64,000 nucleotides of DNA from Ophiostoma sp. CBS 140.51 (Eukaryota > Ascomycota > Sordariomycetes > Ophiostomatales > Ophiostomataceae), in assembly GCA_029298735.1 (NCBI GenBank), contig JANSLP010000031.1, positions 1 through 64,000 on the forward strand, given 5' to 3'. The translations under genes were made by a program, and so were the position numbers. This document shows positions 22,436-34,199 of the stretch, piece after piece (position 1 is the first letter of the stretch; every line of letters begins with the position of its first letter). The notes under the pieces are model-generated. The model saw only the letters and a list, made by a program, of their open reading frames with translations. It was not told the DNA's origin and did not search any database.

Positions 22436-25400
22436 GTAAAAGAAGCATATTGTCGATGAGATGATGGCCTTGCTTTGAAGTATTCGAGGCGCGACCTGGG
22501 GGCGCCATTGTCGACAAGTTGCGGTGAGTTACTGTTGATGGGAATGAAAAGAGGGGGAAGGGGTTGCAAGACGACGAGTGAAGCGAGGGGAAATGAAAAC
22601 AGAGTCAATCCACCCCAGGATCCTGAAGGTAGGAAAGAACGGAGAGTGAGGTAAGATACAAAAGGGGAAGGAAGTGATCTGATGTCGACGCGACACGGTC
22701 TTTGGGAAGGTCCTGACCCCTCTAATCCGGGGGAAGCTGCCCGTCGGATCGCGTTCGATTTAGCGCCGTGCATCAGACAAGGCTGTCGCCAAGCTAAGCG
22801 AAGGTCTATTTAAATCGAGTCCACCCACGACGGTCGACAATTCGAGGTAGCAAACTATTGAGTGACATCACGAGTGCTTAATCGGAGAGGATTTTGTTCT
22901 CTTGGTAAGGCTGATGTGTTGGAGGCGACTTGCCGACCATATTACAGTTGCCAGACGAGGAAAGAGTGATCAGGCTGTTGGTGTAGCCTAGTGACTGGCC
23001 CTTTCTAGCAAACGTGTTTTTACGAGCTCTACCACTGACGGCTGATCTTTAAGACTGACTGTCAAACTGACTTGCTAAAGCAAGTGAGGTGGGAGATGAT
23101 ACTTGTGACTGATACGGACGCGAGGCTACCGAACTGGATGGACCGAGCACAGCATGACGGGACGAAAACTACTGACGCGAGTAAAGACGGCCTGTGATGA
23201 CGGTGACTCTCAAAGCTGAACACTGAATTAGGTACGATGGTGACAAGGCTGTGAAGGGATATCGGGAACCGTTTCTGGCCCAAGGGGCGACGGGAAGATT
23301 GTATGGGGTAGAAAAACGTTCGTTAGGGAGGGGAGGAGGGAGGACATAACACGTGCCGGGCAGATCATAGTCGTGACAAGGGAGGCTTTTCGAGTACAGC
23401 ACAGCCCTTGTTATATGTGCCAACTGGTACGAAAATACGGAATACGTCTTGACCATTATGGAAACTATTCTTTTCCGTGCTTAAGTTTGCTATTCCTGGT
23501 GACTTGTTCAGTGGCTTGTCTGCATATGTGAGAAGTGGCTTAAAGTCGCTCCTGCGACCTCTGTATTCAGGCCCTGTTGAAGAGCTGCATGTTTCCAAAT
23601 GCCACGCAGATACAGAGTGGAAAGGCGGAGCATCAAGCAGGTTAAATAGGGTTTCTGATGAGTGGTCTTTGCCTTTTGACTCTGACCTCGTGTTTGGATC
23701 TTGCATTGTTTCAAAGCGTCACTGAGAGTGCTAGACACGCTCGGGACGTCACTAGCAGAACACAGTTTAGGCCTGGATTCGGCTCAAATTTGCTGTCCTG
23801 CTGTTGGGAGACTTGATCGACCTGGACTAGCCCGATTGGGACTGGCCAACAGAGTCAACCAGGCCCACACCAGGGGATCAGGGGTACTTTTTGTTTTCTG
23901 TGCCCGTTTTTCTGGTCCTGGCCAGGCCACTGGGTCTTTCGGTCACAGCGGACAGCTGAGGGCCCAAAACAGAATGGCGCGATGGGAAATCAAATCGAAT
24001 GTACCATCCTTCCAGCAACCAGGCACGATCCCTTTCTCACATTTGACAGGATGCACGAGTCGAAAAAAGTCGCGTTTGTTCGGCAAGCACTTTCAAGCAA
24101 AGCAAGGGGAAGGGGCGATCGGCTTCACTTTATTTCTTTCGAACGTTCGACTGCCCGAACTGCCCAGACTTTCGACTTTTTAAAGAAAGGAAAGAGACAA
24201 ACGCCACGGGGTCGCTCCACCGTTTCCCATGCGGCACAAGGGAGGCACTGGATATTGTGGAGTGTTCGTGCTGAGTGAGGGACGTTTGAGTGCATTTACA
24301 CAGTATGTGCATTTATTATGGTGCATTAATGGTGCTGTGCTTTCTTCTCTCTTTCCGGGGCTGCCTTGGTTTTGGCGTGGCAGTCCTGCCAGAGAAACCG
24401 GTTGCGTGTGTCCATCGGGCGGTTTTTATGTGTGGTTTTGTGTGCTATATGGCCCGCGAAAGGGCGGGACGGATACGAGGCTATGGCGCGGATACGAGCT
24501 CAATGTGTTTTTGATTTTTGAGTGCAGTCCACACAGCCCGTCGACACACGAATGTCACACGTTTTGGCCGATACGAGGTCACAGCGCGCTGGTGTCAAAA
24601 GACTGTCGAAAAATCTGGCTGAGAGCATGAGAACCTTCGAGGCCACAGCAGAGACGTCTTGGCCAGAAACAACTGGGTCGCGCCTTCTGTTTTGTTCATG
24701 CTCGCTGTCGGTTTTTGCACCTTCAGCCCCCAGCAGAGACCCGCTTTTTAGACCTGCTGGCCCCTATCCGGTGCCTTCGTTTCTGCGTTCCTCTCGTTCC
24801 AGCGTGTCTGCGCCTGGAAACGCTGCACTCCTACGGGGGACAAATGTACATTTCTCACGAGCTTTTCACTCTAGGACACTATTTTCACTGCATCTTAGCC
24901 CCGTTCCCCCCTAATACGGGGGGCGCCGCCGCGCTCGTCCCGGCCAATCAAGGAAGCTGCGTGCTGCGATCGTGCGCAAGTGCCTCTGTGCCTGGTTGCA
25001 TGTTTCTATTTTTTGCTACTCCTTTTTGCTCTTGTTTTTCTTGTTGTTCCCACACCCTTGGCCGAAGAGGAACGAGGAAGAAAGTTGGGGCCCACTCTCA
25101 CCACGCTCGCTCCTTCCCACCCCCTGCTCCCCTCTTGCCTCTGCCTCTCGCCCATCGTGTCGATTCCCGTTCCTCCACTCATTTTTCAGTCCCAATTTCT
25201 TCCTTTTTTCCTATTCTCTCTTCTCTGTTCTTCCTGTTCCTCTCTTCTCCGTGTCTCTCGTTTTCTTTGCCATCCCACTCCGATCGTTATCCCAACCCCC
25301 ATCTCACGAACAACAACACCACATTCGCTTGGTTATTTTCTTCTCGTCCTTTTTTCTCTTCTCTTCAGCCACGTCCCGACACTCGTTTCAGCGGACGCCT

Positions 25401-25978
25401 TTTTCTCGACTTTTCGAATCTTTTCTTCTTTCTACGACGCACTTACTCTCCTATTCCTTCTAATAGTCCTGTCTCTTGTTTTGTTGTTGTTTGTCTCTCC
25501 CCACGGAATTCTCGAAATCCTCTACGACTTTGCCCGCTCCACCGCCTGCATTCTTCGTGCATTCCTCTTTACACAGCAGCGCCGACATACTTTTGAAAAC
25601 AACCTACGAAATACACAACCTACACAACGCGTGGCCATCCTTCTGTCGACTGGGGGCTTTGCATTTCGTCTCTGCACTTTGTATGCAACTCTCGTGCAAC
25701 AGAACTTGACCGTTGTCTTTTCGCCTCTTCTCTCGCTCGTCGCCTCCCTTCTCTTCCCTGGACCTTGTTCGCTGCTGCAGCTGCAGGCCCGCCCCTTTTC
25801 GACCTTTTCGACCTTTTCGACTCTTCCTTTCAGTTGAAGCGGCCGTGTCTTCATTCTCCTTCGATCTCTCGGGCACTTTTTCTGGATACTTTCTTTTTTG
25901 GATACATCTGTTGTCGAGTGTCTCGTTTCTCGACGTCCTCTCGCTATTTTACCTCTTGACCCTCACTTAACCATCAAG
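22436..25978. other. Long divergent intergenic region RRM gene / DUF7137 gene
   Basis: A 3.5-kb stretch with no supported gene. The left part is mixed sequence. From about 24,900 to 25,975 the plus strand is markedly pyrimidine-rich (long CTT/TTC runs) and probably forms the promoter and long leader of the DUF7137 gene. Open frames there (for example 24715-25596) are compositional. Three exact CCTTTTCGA units occur at 25794-25820. Confidence 0.55.
25794..25820 (+). repeat. CCTTTTCGA tandem repeat, three copies
   Basis: Three exact 9-bp units lie in the pyrimidine-rich leader upstream of the DUF7137 gene, about 160 bases before its ATG. Confidence 0.85.
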
Positions 25979-26949
25979 ATGAAGCCGACACAGTCCCTCG
26001 GCCATGTGGCCTTTGCTCTGCTTTCCATGTCCACCGTCACATCTGCCTTCTCTTGGTCACTACCCAACCTCGACAACTTTGTTGTTCGTCGCGCCGATGC
26101 CTCAAAAACGACGAGTGAGTACCTTGCCTAGTCAGACCGAAGGTCTGGCTGTAACTAGAAGACATAGTGACGACACACAAGCTAACACCTCTAGCATCTG
26201 TGACCCCGGAAAAGACCACGAGCGCCGCCGATGCCGACAACACATTTAACCTGAACACGGGTGCCCAGGTCACCTCGACCACCGACAAGTCTGGCAAGGC
26301 TACGGGCAAGACGACCACGACCGGCAAGACCACCGGCAAGACCACCGCCACCGACAAGGAGGGCAACACGGGCACCGCCAACAAGACCGCCGAGGCCACC
26401 CACACTACCTTCAACGCCGTCGACCCGGCCGGCGGCGTCGTCATGGTCACCCCCGCCACCACCGCCAACATGGAGCTCTACAAGATTGGCGACTATGTCA
26501 CCTGGGTCTGGAACTACACTGGTCTCCAGGCCACGCCCACCGCCGTCGATGTCCTGGCCTCGTGCAGCTTCGCCACGCGCACTTTCACGCTGACGCAAAA
26601 CATGACTTTCGAGACGCTCGGCTCCTACACCTGGGACACGGGTGCCTACCAGAGCGCCCACGTTGCTGCGCCGCTGCTGACGGAGGAATACACTCTTATT
26701 ATTTACGACGCCGACAGCAGTGTCAGTGCCACCGCCGAAGCGGGCTATCTCGACACCTTTGACGGCTTCACGTTTGGCATGTACGCGCCGCAGTCCTATA
26801 CGCCGCTCGCCGACGGCTGGACATGTGCTACGTGCAGTGGTGCGCTGTCGGACACGGAGAGACGCGCCATTGGTTTTGCCCTGACCATGAGCATCATCAC
26901 CGTGTTTAGCTTTACGTGGTTTGTTACGGGTATGCACCTGACTCTGTAG
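25979..26949 (+). CDS. DUF7137 domain secretory/membrane protein
   Basis: Two exons, 25979-26114 and 26195-26949, joined by a gtgagt donor, a GCTAAC branch site and a ctag acceptor; the product has 296 residues. It begins with a signal peptide (about 1-24, ending VTSAFS). A Thr/Lys/Gly-rich linker with repeated GKTT units follows (about 45-120). The conserved fungal DUF7137 domain comes next (about 135-270): VDPAGGVVMVTPA, YKIGDYVTWVWNYT, TWDTGAYQ, YTLIIYDADSSV and FGMYAPQ. A terminal hydrophobic helix (about 277-295) completes it. The domain is a predicted beta-rich extracellular or lumenal module of unknown function. The linker looks like an O-glycosylation target. Function is unknown; a cell-wall or secretory-membrane role is only inferred from topology. 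Confidence 0.88.
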
Positions 26950-27434
26950 AGAGTGGTGGTGAGCGACAGCGACGCTTCAAACAACGACGCATGATGGGAC
27001 TCTAATATTCTCGACACCTCCCATCCTCTGTGCCGTCTCTATACATTTCTCGTGCTTGACTTTTCCGGCGTTGACGTTACATTTTCAGTTTAATCTTTTC
27101 TTTTTCTTTGTTATTTACATCACTCGGTGTATCGGGATATATGGGGTACAAAATGTTTACGGAGACTTGCGAGATGCGTTTTATTTACGTCCTTTTCCTT
27201 GGATGTTCTTTCCCTTTCCCTCATATCTCTTTATTTCATGTATATTGCATCCGGGCATCATTCGGTTCATTGGCCCGCCCTCTCTCTTTCTTTACTCACT
27301 TTCTATATTTTTTTTGGTTTACTGTTTTCTTTGACAGCTATTTAGCTCAGCGTAATGAATACCACTGCATTACAGACAACGTGGCCCGGAGTCTATTATC
27401 TATCGTACTATGTTTGTGTATGTTCGCTCGCTGC
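26950..27434. other. Convergent 3' region DUF7137 / CDK
   Basis: T-rich shared 3' flank of two convergent genes. No coding or RNA feature is seen. Confidence 0.55.
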
Positions 27435-28913
27435 CTACACCATCCGTAGAGAAAACCCAGCGCCACGCTCTTCCTTGTCCCGCCCGCCAAAAATGCCAGT
27501 AAAGTCCATGTTGCCCAAATCCGCCACGGCCCCTCCTCGTTGCGGCGCATTCGGCGTGTCCCGCCGCCGCCGCCGTTCCTGGCCGGCTTTGCTGGGGAAC
27601 GTTGGGAACATGGCTTCCTGTTTCGCCCGCGGGTCTTGCCGGAAATACTCGTGGTCCAGCATCTCGTCGGCGGTAGGCCTCTTCTCGGGGTCGAGCGACA
27701 GCAAAGACGCCAGTAGAGAACAGCCCGCCGTAGTGAGGAGAGGAAACTTGCCGCGGATGGCGGCCGTCGTTGACTGCTGGTGCTGTGACGACGGGGGCAG
27801 CCTCAACGCCCTTGCGTTGGGCAACCGCCGGAACCCGGGCCACGTCGCGTCCGTCGGCACACCACAAAGATCAAAGATGCGCGCCAGCTCGTCCGCCTCA
27901 TTCTTGCCTTGCAACAAAGGCTCACGGGTCAACAGCTCCCCAAAGATGCACCCCACGCTCCACATGTCCACGGCGCGGCCGTACCGACGGGCCCCTAGTA
28001 AGAGTTCAGGTGCACGGTACCACAGCGTGACGACCAGCGCTGTTAAGTGTGATGTCGACCCTCCAGACGTGTCTTCCTCGATATATCTGGCCATGCCGAA
28101 ATCGGCAATTTTTAATTGCCCCCGGTTGTTCAGCAACAAATTGGACGTCTTGAGATCCCGGTGCAGAATCCACCGCCCGTGCAGGTATGCCACGCCGGAC
28201 GCCAGCTGCCGCAGCAGCGTCTTGACCTCGGACGCTAGGAACGGCTGGGGCATGTCTTCGAGAATGCTCTTGAGATCGTGCTCGACAAACTCAAGTACCA
28301 ATAGGATATTATCAATCGGCCGGCGGTCGCCCACGACGACTTCGCGCAGTTCCACCACATTGCGGTGCGCGCAGTCTTTGAGCAGTTGGATTTCTCGCAG
28401 ACCCGTGACGGGCACACCGGCGCGGTCGTTGGCGTCCAGTTTGAGTCGCTTAAGGGCAACAACCTCGCCCGTCGTCTTGTCCTTTGCTCTCGCTACCCAC
28501 CCGTACGCGCCCTCTTCAATATCGTTGAGCTTTTCGTAGCGCTCAACGCTGCGGCAAGGGTCGGGGAGCGAGCCGCCGGTTAATCGTAGTAGACTGCCCT
28601 CGGGGGCGGCTGTAATCTCTCCCCTCTCTTTTGGTGCGCCATTCTGTGCTGCTCGTCGATTGTCGTGAGGTTCTGGAGTGTATTTTCTCCGCTTCAGTGG
28701 TCGGTCGCCGTCCACGTCGTCTGTGTTGTTGTTGCCTGCGTTCGATGTCGAAGCTGCCCTTCGTGCAGCCTCGGCCTCCTTCTCCTTCTTGGCCTTCTCA
28801 ATCACTTTCAACCGCCTCTTCTCTTCCTTCTTCTCCTTGTCCCGTCGCCGCTTTTCTTCAAACGCGGCGTCCTCTTCGGCGTCGGCCCAGCGCGACTTGG
28901 CGGTGCTGGCCAT
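27435..28913 (-). CDS. Cyclin-dependent protein kinase of the CDK10/CDK11 type
   Basis: Intronless 492-residue Ser/Thr kinase. The start at 28913 (MASTAKSRWADAEED, context gccATGg) is preferred over in-frame ATGs further upstream, whose added residues look untranslated. Residues 1-100 are charged and coiled (EEKRRRDKEKKEEKRR), with a basic nuclear-targeting stretch RPLKRRK. The kinase domain spans about 126-430: glycine loop EEGAYGWV, catalytic K155 in VALKRL, the cyclin-binding helix GVPVTGLREI (equivalent to PITSLREI), HRDLKTSN with D253, DFG at 271-273, and the T-loop ending VTLWYRAPE. This fits fission yeast Ppk23 and animal CDK10/11, which act in transcription and splicing control. The cyclin partner is unknown. 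It is divergent from NDUFAF7. Confidence 0.9.
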   Translation of the reverse strand: MASTAKSRWADAEEDAAFEEKRRRDKEKKEEKRRLKVIEKAKKEKEAEAARRAASTSNAGNNNTDDVDGDRPLKRRKYTPEPHDNRRAAQNGAPKERGEITAAPEGSLLRLTGGSLPDPCRSVERYEKLNDIEEGAYGWVARAKDKTTGEVVALKRLKLDANDRAGVPVTGLREIQLLKDCAHRNVVELREVVVGDRRPIDNILLVLEFVEHDLKSILEDMPQPFLASEVKTLLRQLASGVAYLHGRWILHRDLKTSNLLLNNRGQLKIADFGMARYIEEDTSGGSTSHLTALVVTLWYRAPELLLGARRYGRAVDMWSVGCIFGELLTREPLLQGKNEADELARIFDLCGVPTDATWPGFRRLPNARALRLPPSSQHQQSTTAAIRGKFPLLTTAGCSLLASLLSLDPEKRPTADEMLDHEYFRQDPRAKQEAMFPTFPSKAGQERRRRRDTPNAPQRGGAVADLGNMDFTGIFGGRDKEERGAGFSLRMV

Positions 28914-29415
28914 GGCGCGTTGATCGTGCGAGTGTGTGTCTGCGTGCGTGTGTTGAAGTAATACGTTTCGTAGGTGGGAGTAAGGAGAAGGGTATATGCC
29001 GAAGAGTTCGTCCGCCGCAAAGAGAAGGAGCTGTGTTTTGTAGTTTGCAGTTGCCAAAAAGGTCCAAAAATGACGTTGCAAGGTTACGAGACGCTGATCG
29101 TTGTTTCCCGGCTGGGATTCGCGAAAGCTGGTTGAACCAGCCAATCAGGGCGCCAGAACACATAAGGCCCACCATATTTTAGAGCCTCGCCATGAGACTT
29201 CAACGCCGGTTTTAGAACCTCACTTTTAGCGATCAGAACACATCCAGGTGATATTTCTCGACGACTTTGGCGATATAGTTGCATGATATGCTATGTATGA
29301 TATACTACATTTATTGAGATTTATTACGAGTACCTTCAAAGACTGACGCACACAACTAGGCTGGGAAATGGACTCATGAGAACGACGAGAGTGAGAACGC
29401 AATCCTCCTGAAATC
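28914..29415. other. Divergent promoter CDK / NDUFAF7
   Basis: A 0.5-kb divergent promoter. It is partly AT-rich near 29,280-29,330. No other feature is seen. Confidence 0.55.
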
Positions 29416-31150
29416 ATGAGGTCGATGCGCCATGCCGCATCTGCGCGGCTACTGCTGCGGCCATGCTGCCAATTGAGTACAGCAAGGCCATGGCAGACAA
29501 GAGCGTTGACTCTTTCTTCTCTTCTTCCGTCACACGCCCGTCAGGGCTACTTTCAACAACGACCCTTCTCTTCATCACCTGTCCGCCGCGAGGAAAACGA
29601 CGAGCGCAAATGGTCCACCCCGCTGGCGAAGCAGCTGGCCGATGCCATTTCCATCACCGGCCCCATCCCGCTGGCCAGCTTTATGCGCATGTGCCTGACG
29701 TCGGACATTGGCGGCTACTACACGGGCGCGCTGGCCGACACGGGCCGCGACCCTTTCGGGCGGACAGGCGATTTCGTTACGTCGCCCGAGGTCTCGCAAG
29801 TGTTTGGCGAGCTGGTGGGCATCTGGTTTGTGGCTGAGTGGATGGCGCAGGGCAAGCCTACGAGCGGTGTCGAGTTGATTGAGGTCGGGCCTGGTCGGGG
29901 TACACTGATGGCCGACATTTTGCGGACAATTCGGCATTTCGGGCTGGCCAAGAGCCTGGATGCGGTGTACATGGTGGAGGCGAGCGCGCAACTGCGGATG
30001 ACGCAAAAAAATTTGTTGTGCGGTGCCGACGCCGAGCTGACCGATTCGAAAGTGGGCTACCACGGTGTGGGCAGTGGAAAATACGAGGGCATACCCATTG
30101 TCTGGACCGAGACGATCCAGTCGATACCGAAGAGTGAGTCCCCCTTCCTGTGAGATGCTGATATAGTTCGCTGCTAACTGTGTAGACCCCTCCAGTATGC
30201 CGCTAATTGTGGCACACGAGTTCTTTGATGCGCTGCCCATCCACACGTTCCAGTCGGTTGTTGTGCCGCCGGTGCCGGAGAAGCCAGCAACAAGTGACTC
30301 GTCCGAGCAGAGTCCCTCTATTACTGTCAGAACTGGCCACCCCGCCCAGCGGGCCAAGTCGCAGGAACCGCTGCAGTGGCGCGAGATGGTCGTCACGCCC
30401 ACCCCTCCGGGGTCGACCCATGAGAGTTTAGGTACACCGCGCTCACAGCGCCCGCAGCATGCCGACCCAACCAACGACACGAGCCCCGTGCCCGATTTCC
30501 AGTTGACTCTTGCATCGGGTGAAACCCGCCACTCGCACTATCTGCCGGCCATGTCGACGCGGTACAAGGCGTTGCTCGCCGCAATGCCCGAGGGCGGCGC
30601 CATTATCGAGGTGTGTCCGGACGCGGCGCTTTATGCAACCGAGTTTGCCGCCCGGATTGGCGGTACCCCCGAGAACCCGAAAGAAAAACCAGCGGGTGCC
30701 GCTTTGATCTTGGACTACGGCCCGGGCGACGGGTCGATCCCCGTCAACTCGTTGCGGGGCATCCGGCAGCACCAGATGGTGAGCCCCTTTGCGGAACCGG
30801 GCCTGACGGATCTGAGTGCGGATGTGGACTTTGAGGCGATTGCAGAAGTGGCAACGAGTGCGAGCGAGGGCGTGGAAGTGCACGGCCCTGTGGACCAGGC
30901 CAATTTCTTGTTGAGCATGGGCATCCGGGAGCGGGCGTTAGCGTTGATGAAGACCCTGGCCAAGGGCGGTGGCGACAACAAAGACGCAGCCAAGATCAAG
31001 GAGGTCGCCGCCGACATTGAGCGGTCGTGGCAGCGGCTGGTGGACCGGGGACCGAACGGCATGGGCAAGGTGTACAAGGCGCTGGCCATTTTGCCAGAGA
31101 ACAGCGGCCGTCGCCGGCCCGTCGGTTTCGGTGGGGATGTTGTGCAGTAG
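29416..31150 (+). CDS. Mitochondrial protein arginine methyltransferase NDUFAF7 (MidA family)
   Basis: Two exons, 29416-30133 and 30186-31150 (gtgagt donor, gctaac branch site, gtag acceptor), giving 560 residues. The N-terminus is rich in Arg, Ser and Ala without acidic residues, as in a mitochondrial presequence. MidA/DUF185 motifs follow: GDFVTSPEVSQVFGELVGIW (about 116-135), the SAM-binding LIEVGPGRGTLMADIL, then VAHEFFDALPIHTFQ across the intron, and a closing RRRPVGFGGDVVQ. In known species this enzyme dimethylates an arginine of the 49-kDa (NDUFS2) subunit and is needed for early complex I assembly. The protein is longer than the human one (about 440 residues) because of insertions near 270-340. 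The ATG three codons further in is an equally possible start. Confidence 0.9.
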
Positions 31151-31352
31151 GAGACGTCACGACATAAGAAAAGAAAATATGCATACATTTAAAATCATTA
31201 CCAACGATCGTGCTTGAGAAAATGCAGTGTTTTACAATAAAATATGGTAGGCTCGAAGCCCTCAAAAATATGTCCTATTCCCACGTCTATCCTCCTCTTA
31301 TCCAGAAATATCTTGTAGTATTGATTCCTCCACCGTCCCTCTCCTTCACCCT

Positions 31353-33140
31353 CTACTTCTTATTTTTTACCAGCCCCGACTCCTCGCCGGATCCCTCATC
31401 GTCCTCGTCGTCGGAGAACTTGTCGCCGTCACCGACGGCAAACATTGTGTCGTCATCGTCCAGCGAGTCGCGCCGTGCTGCCGGCGCGGATGTCGGCTTC
31501 GCAGCTGAAGCGGACGACGAAGCGCGCTGCAGTGGGTTGGTTTTTGGTATTGGCTGCGGCGGCTGTGCGGGGCGGCTGTTGTTGGCAGTCGTGCTGCTGC
31601 TACCCACGTTGCTTTCCTCCGCACCGGCAGCGCCCGGCCGGTCGCTGGCCGGCTTCAGCTGGCCATCGTCGTCATAATCTTCGTCCTCGTCGAAATCGTC
31701 GGGCACGCCAATGTCCATGTTGGCAATCTCAAAAGTACCGTCGTCGTCCTGGGCGATCTCGTCGCTCATGGCGAAGCGGCGGTTGTTGGCGGTGGGCCGC
31801 CAGACGTAGGCGACGAAGGCGACGTCGGCAAAGTAGACCAGATTCATCCAGCCGTCCAGGACGAACCAGCGGGTCTTCCAGTGGAAGGGGACAAAGTCTG
31901 GGTCGCTGGTGGAGGCAAAGCTGAAGCTGTTGAAGAAGAAGAAGGAGAAGAGTGTAATGATGCTGATGAGGATGCACCACCAAAGCTTGCGGTACATGGA
32001 CTCTTTGGCATGCTGCTTGCGCTCCCTCAAATCTTTGAGAGTAAAGTTGAGCGAGTTGAGGGTCCAGACGTAAAAGGCTGTCAAAGTACCCGCCAGCGGC
32101 AGGATAATGAGGAGGACATAAGGACCGGCGGCCTCGGGCGTGACCAGCAGACTCGTAATGGCATACACCAAGCCAAAGATGAAGTGGGCGACGGCCAGGA
32201 TGCGCACGTACAACATAACACGGCCCAGCGAGGACTTGACGACACCATAGCCCATGCAGACAATCAACAACAAGAAGAAGGAAAACGAGTTGCGGAAGGC
32301 ATTGAGCGTGGCCACGACGACAAGCAGCACCTTGGAGCCGAGGTTGGAGCCGTGGCGGTTCAAAAAGTCGTAGAAACCCCAGGTCATGAGCATTTCAAAC
32401 ACGAGGAATATCAAGATGGCCGTGATGTAGTTCTGGACGGCCAAAATGTCGGTGCGGTGCTGGTAGTATAAGAAGCCCCAAAAGACGGCCACGACGGCAT
32501 ACAGGATCGTGATACCGCCATAAAACGGCAGCTTGGGAATCTGTGTGGCCGGGAGCTCGCCATAGGCGTTGCGGAACTCAATGACGGCGCCATAGTCGGT
32601 CGCCTTGAAGGGTGCCGTCACCACGCAGTAGTAGCCCGTCTTCTTGATGGCATAGTTGAACGGCTCGGCCGTCTTGAGGTCGACGGCCTTTGTAAAGATC
32701 AAGTTGCCGGACAGCTCCGTCGCGTTGGGCTGAAGGACAAACTCGCCGAGACTGGTTGCGTTGCACCAGCCGGCCTTGACAAACTGCGGCTCGCAGATGA
32801 TGATGCGGGGCTTGCTCGGGTCGGGCTGGTCGCCGATAAACGGCTCGTCGCGCCACTCAAAGATGAGCAGACTGACAATGGGGTCGACGGGGCCGTCGTA
32901 CTTGTCAAACTTGACGAGGATAAACGGGTCGACCGGGCCGCCCCACGAGTTGCGGCTGTACATGCCCGCGCACCGTTGGCGGTTGTCGTCGGCTTGGTTC
33001 TGAGGGCACGGTCAGCTATATTTAAAGTCGGAAAGGAGAGGGAGAGAACGCACAATCCGTTCTTCAAAAGCTTCGACGACGGTTGCCGTCCACAGGGCCA
33101 GCGCCACCAGCGCCAGCATCCTGGACAGCCATCGAGCCAT
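31353..33140 (-). CDS. PTM1/TMEM87-type seven-transmembrane Golgi protein
   Basis: Two exons, 33054-33140 and 31353-32999 (gtgcgt donor, ctcag acceptor), giving 577 residues. The signal peptide is MARWLSRMLALVALALWTAT. A lumenal GOLD-like region follows (about 30-190), with RCAGMYSRNSWGG and paired cysteines. Seven hydrophobic helices lie between about 200 and 450, including YGGITILYAVVAVFWGFLYY and LNAFRNSFSFFLLLIVCMGYG. The cytosolic tail is strongly acidic (DDFDEDEDYDDDG) and Ser-rich. The architecture is that of the Lung-7TM family, yeast Ptm1 and animal TMEM87, linked to Golgi trafficking and retrograde transport. It converges on NDUFAF7 with 202 bases between stops. Confidence 0.9.
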
Positions 33141-34199
33141 CGTTTGGAGAGGCTCTTTTGCGTGTATTGCAATCAAGCGTCAATCAGAAGAGAGCGCCGC
33201 GAGATGGCGGTGTTAACAAAACAAATCGGTTGAGCAGTTGAGGGGGGTTGGTCGTTGAGAAGTCGAATACGATGTCGAGAGATTTGGATTCCAGGGACGC
33301 GCAACGGGACAGGGGGCGATGCAGCTGATGCGGCAGTGTCGGCAATGCTGCAGTATGGACAAGTCTCTGCGCAAGACTTTCGAATTCGATGGTAACGATG
33401 CAGTCGACGAAATAGATGCACCAGTGGGAGGGAAAAGAAGTTTGTCGAGGGAGGGTTGTCGGAAAGGAAATTCGATGCAGACGAAGCGTCTCGGCGGCGG
33501 CGTTCGAAAGCCAGGAAAGGCAGGAAAGGCCAGCCACGAAAGAGCCAAGAACGGCCAAGAGAGGGCATGAGCGCTGCTGGAGTTTTGAGTTTTGGAGGCT
33601 AGGCCGGGTCTAAGCTAGGCGCCAGCAATACGGTCCAGCGGGTTGCTAGGGGGTATTGGGAGGGAGAATTGGAGAATTAGCGCATGTGCATCAGCGCACA
33701 GGGACCTGCATGAGCGACAGCGACAGTAACAGCTAGTAATAACAGCTGGCCCCAAGCGTCAAGTTGCGAAGACGATAAGATAAGACCTTACGTATGCAGA
33801 CCAGCCCCAATCCGGCAATAACTATGGGAGCTCTAGTGGAGTGCTATCATCCAGTATCCAACGCACCTGCCAGAAGCACACCACGATTTGAAAGGAAACA
33901 ACCTCAAGAGGCAAGAACAGATGCGATCGTGACTGCCGTACTCGATCTATTCAATTAGGGATCTTACCACTTCAGGCAGGTACCGAACAGAAATATTACC
34001 CACTCCTTCCCTGGCGCGCGGCAATCGGAGCGTTCCTGCCTTGGCTGTCTGCTGGTCGGCTCTCCCTTGCGGGATCTCATCCAGACTTTCACTTTGAATA
34101 TCAACATGTCACCTGCATCCCCATTTTTGGCTATAAATTATGTGCACATTCATATCATGATCTTTTCTCATTATTCAGTCCATATCAGAGTCTCTTCCA
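33141..34199. other. PTM1 promoter region
   Basis: A 1.06-kb stretch upstream of PTM1 and downstream of the phosphoesterase gene. Short open frames at 33173-33570 overlap on both strands and look like non-coding leader. No tRNA is recognised. Confidence 0.5.

Noticed and set aside
24715..25596. 293-codon plus-strand frame
   Set aside because: It arises from the pyrimidine-rich leader (Ser, Leu, Phe, Pro only) and has no domain; overlapping frames of similar kind exist in all three phases.
26191..26937. 248-codon frame antisense to the DUF7137 gene
   Set aside because: Shadow of a GC-rich coding exon; Gly/Arg/Val-rich without domains.
28914..29144. In-frame upstream extension of the CDK gene
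   Set aside because: The added 77 residues are low complexity and lie in the divergent promoter; the ATG at 28913 has a strong context.
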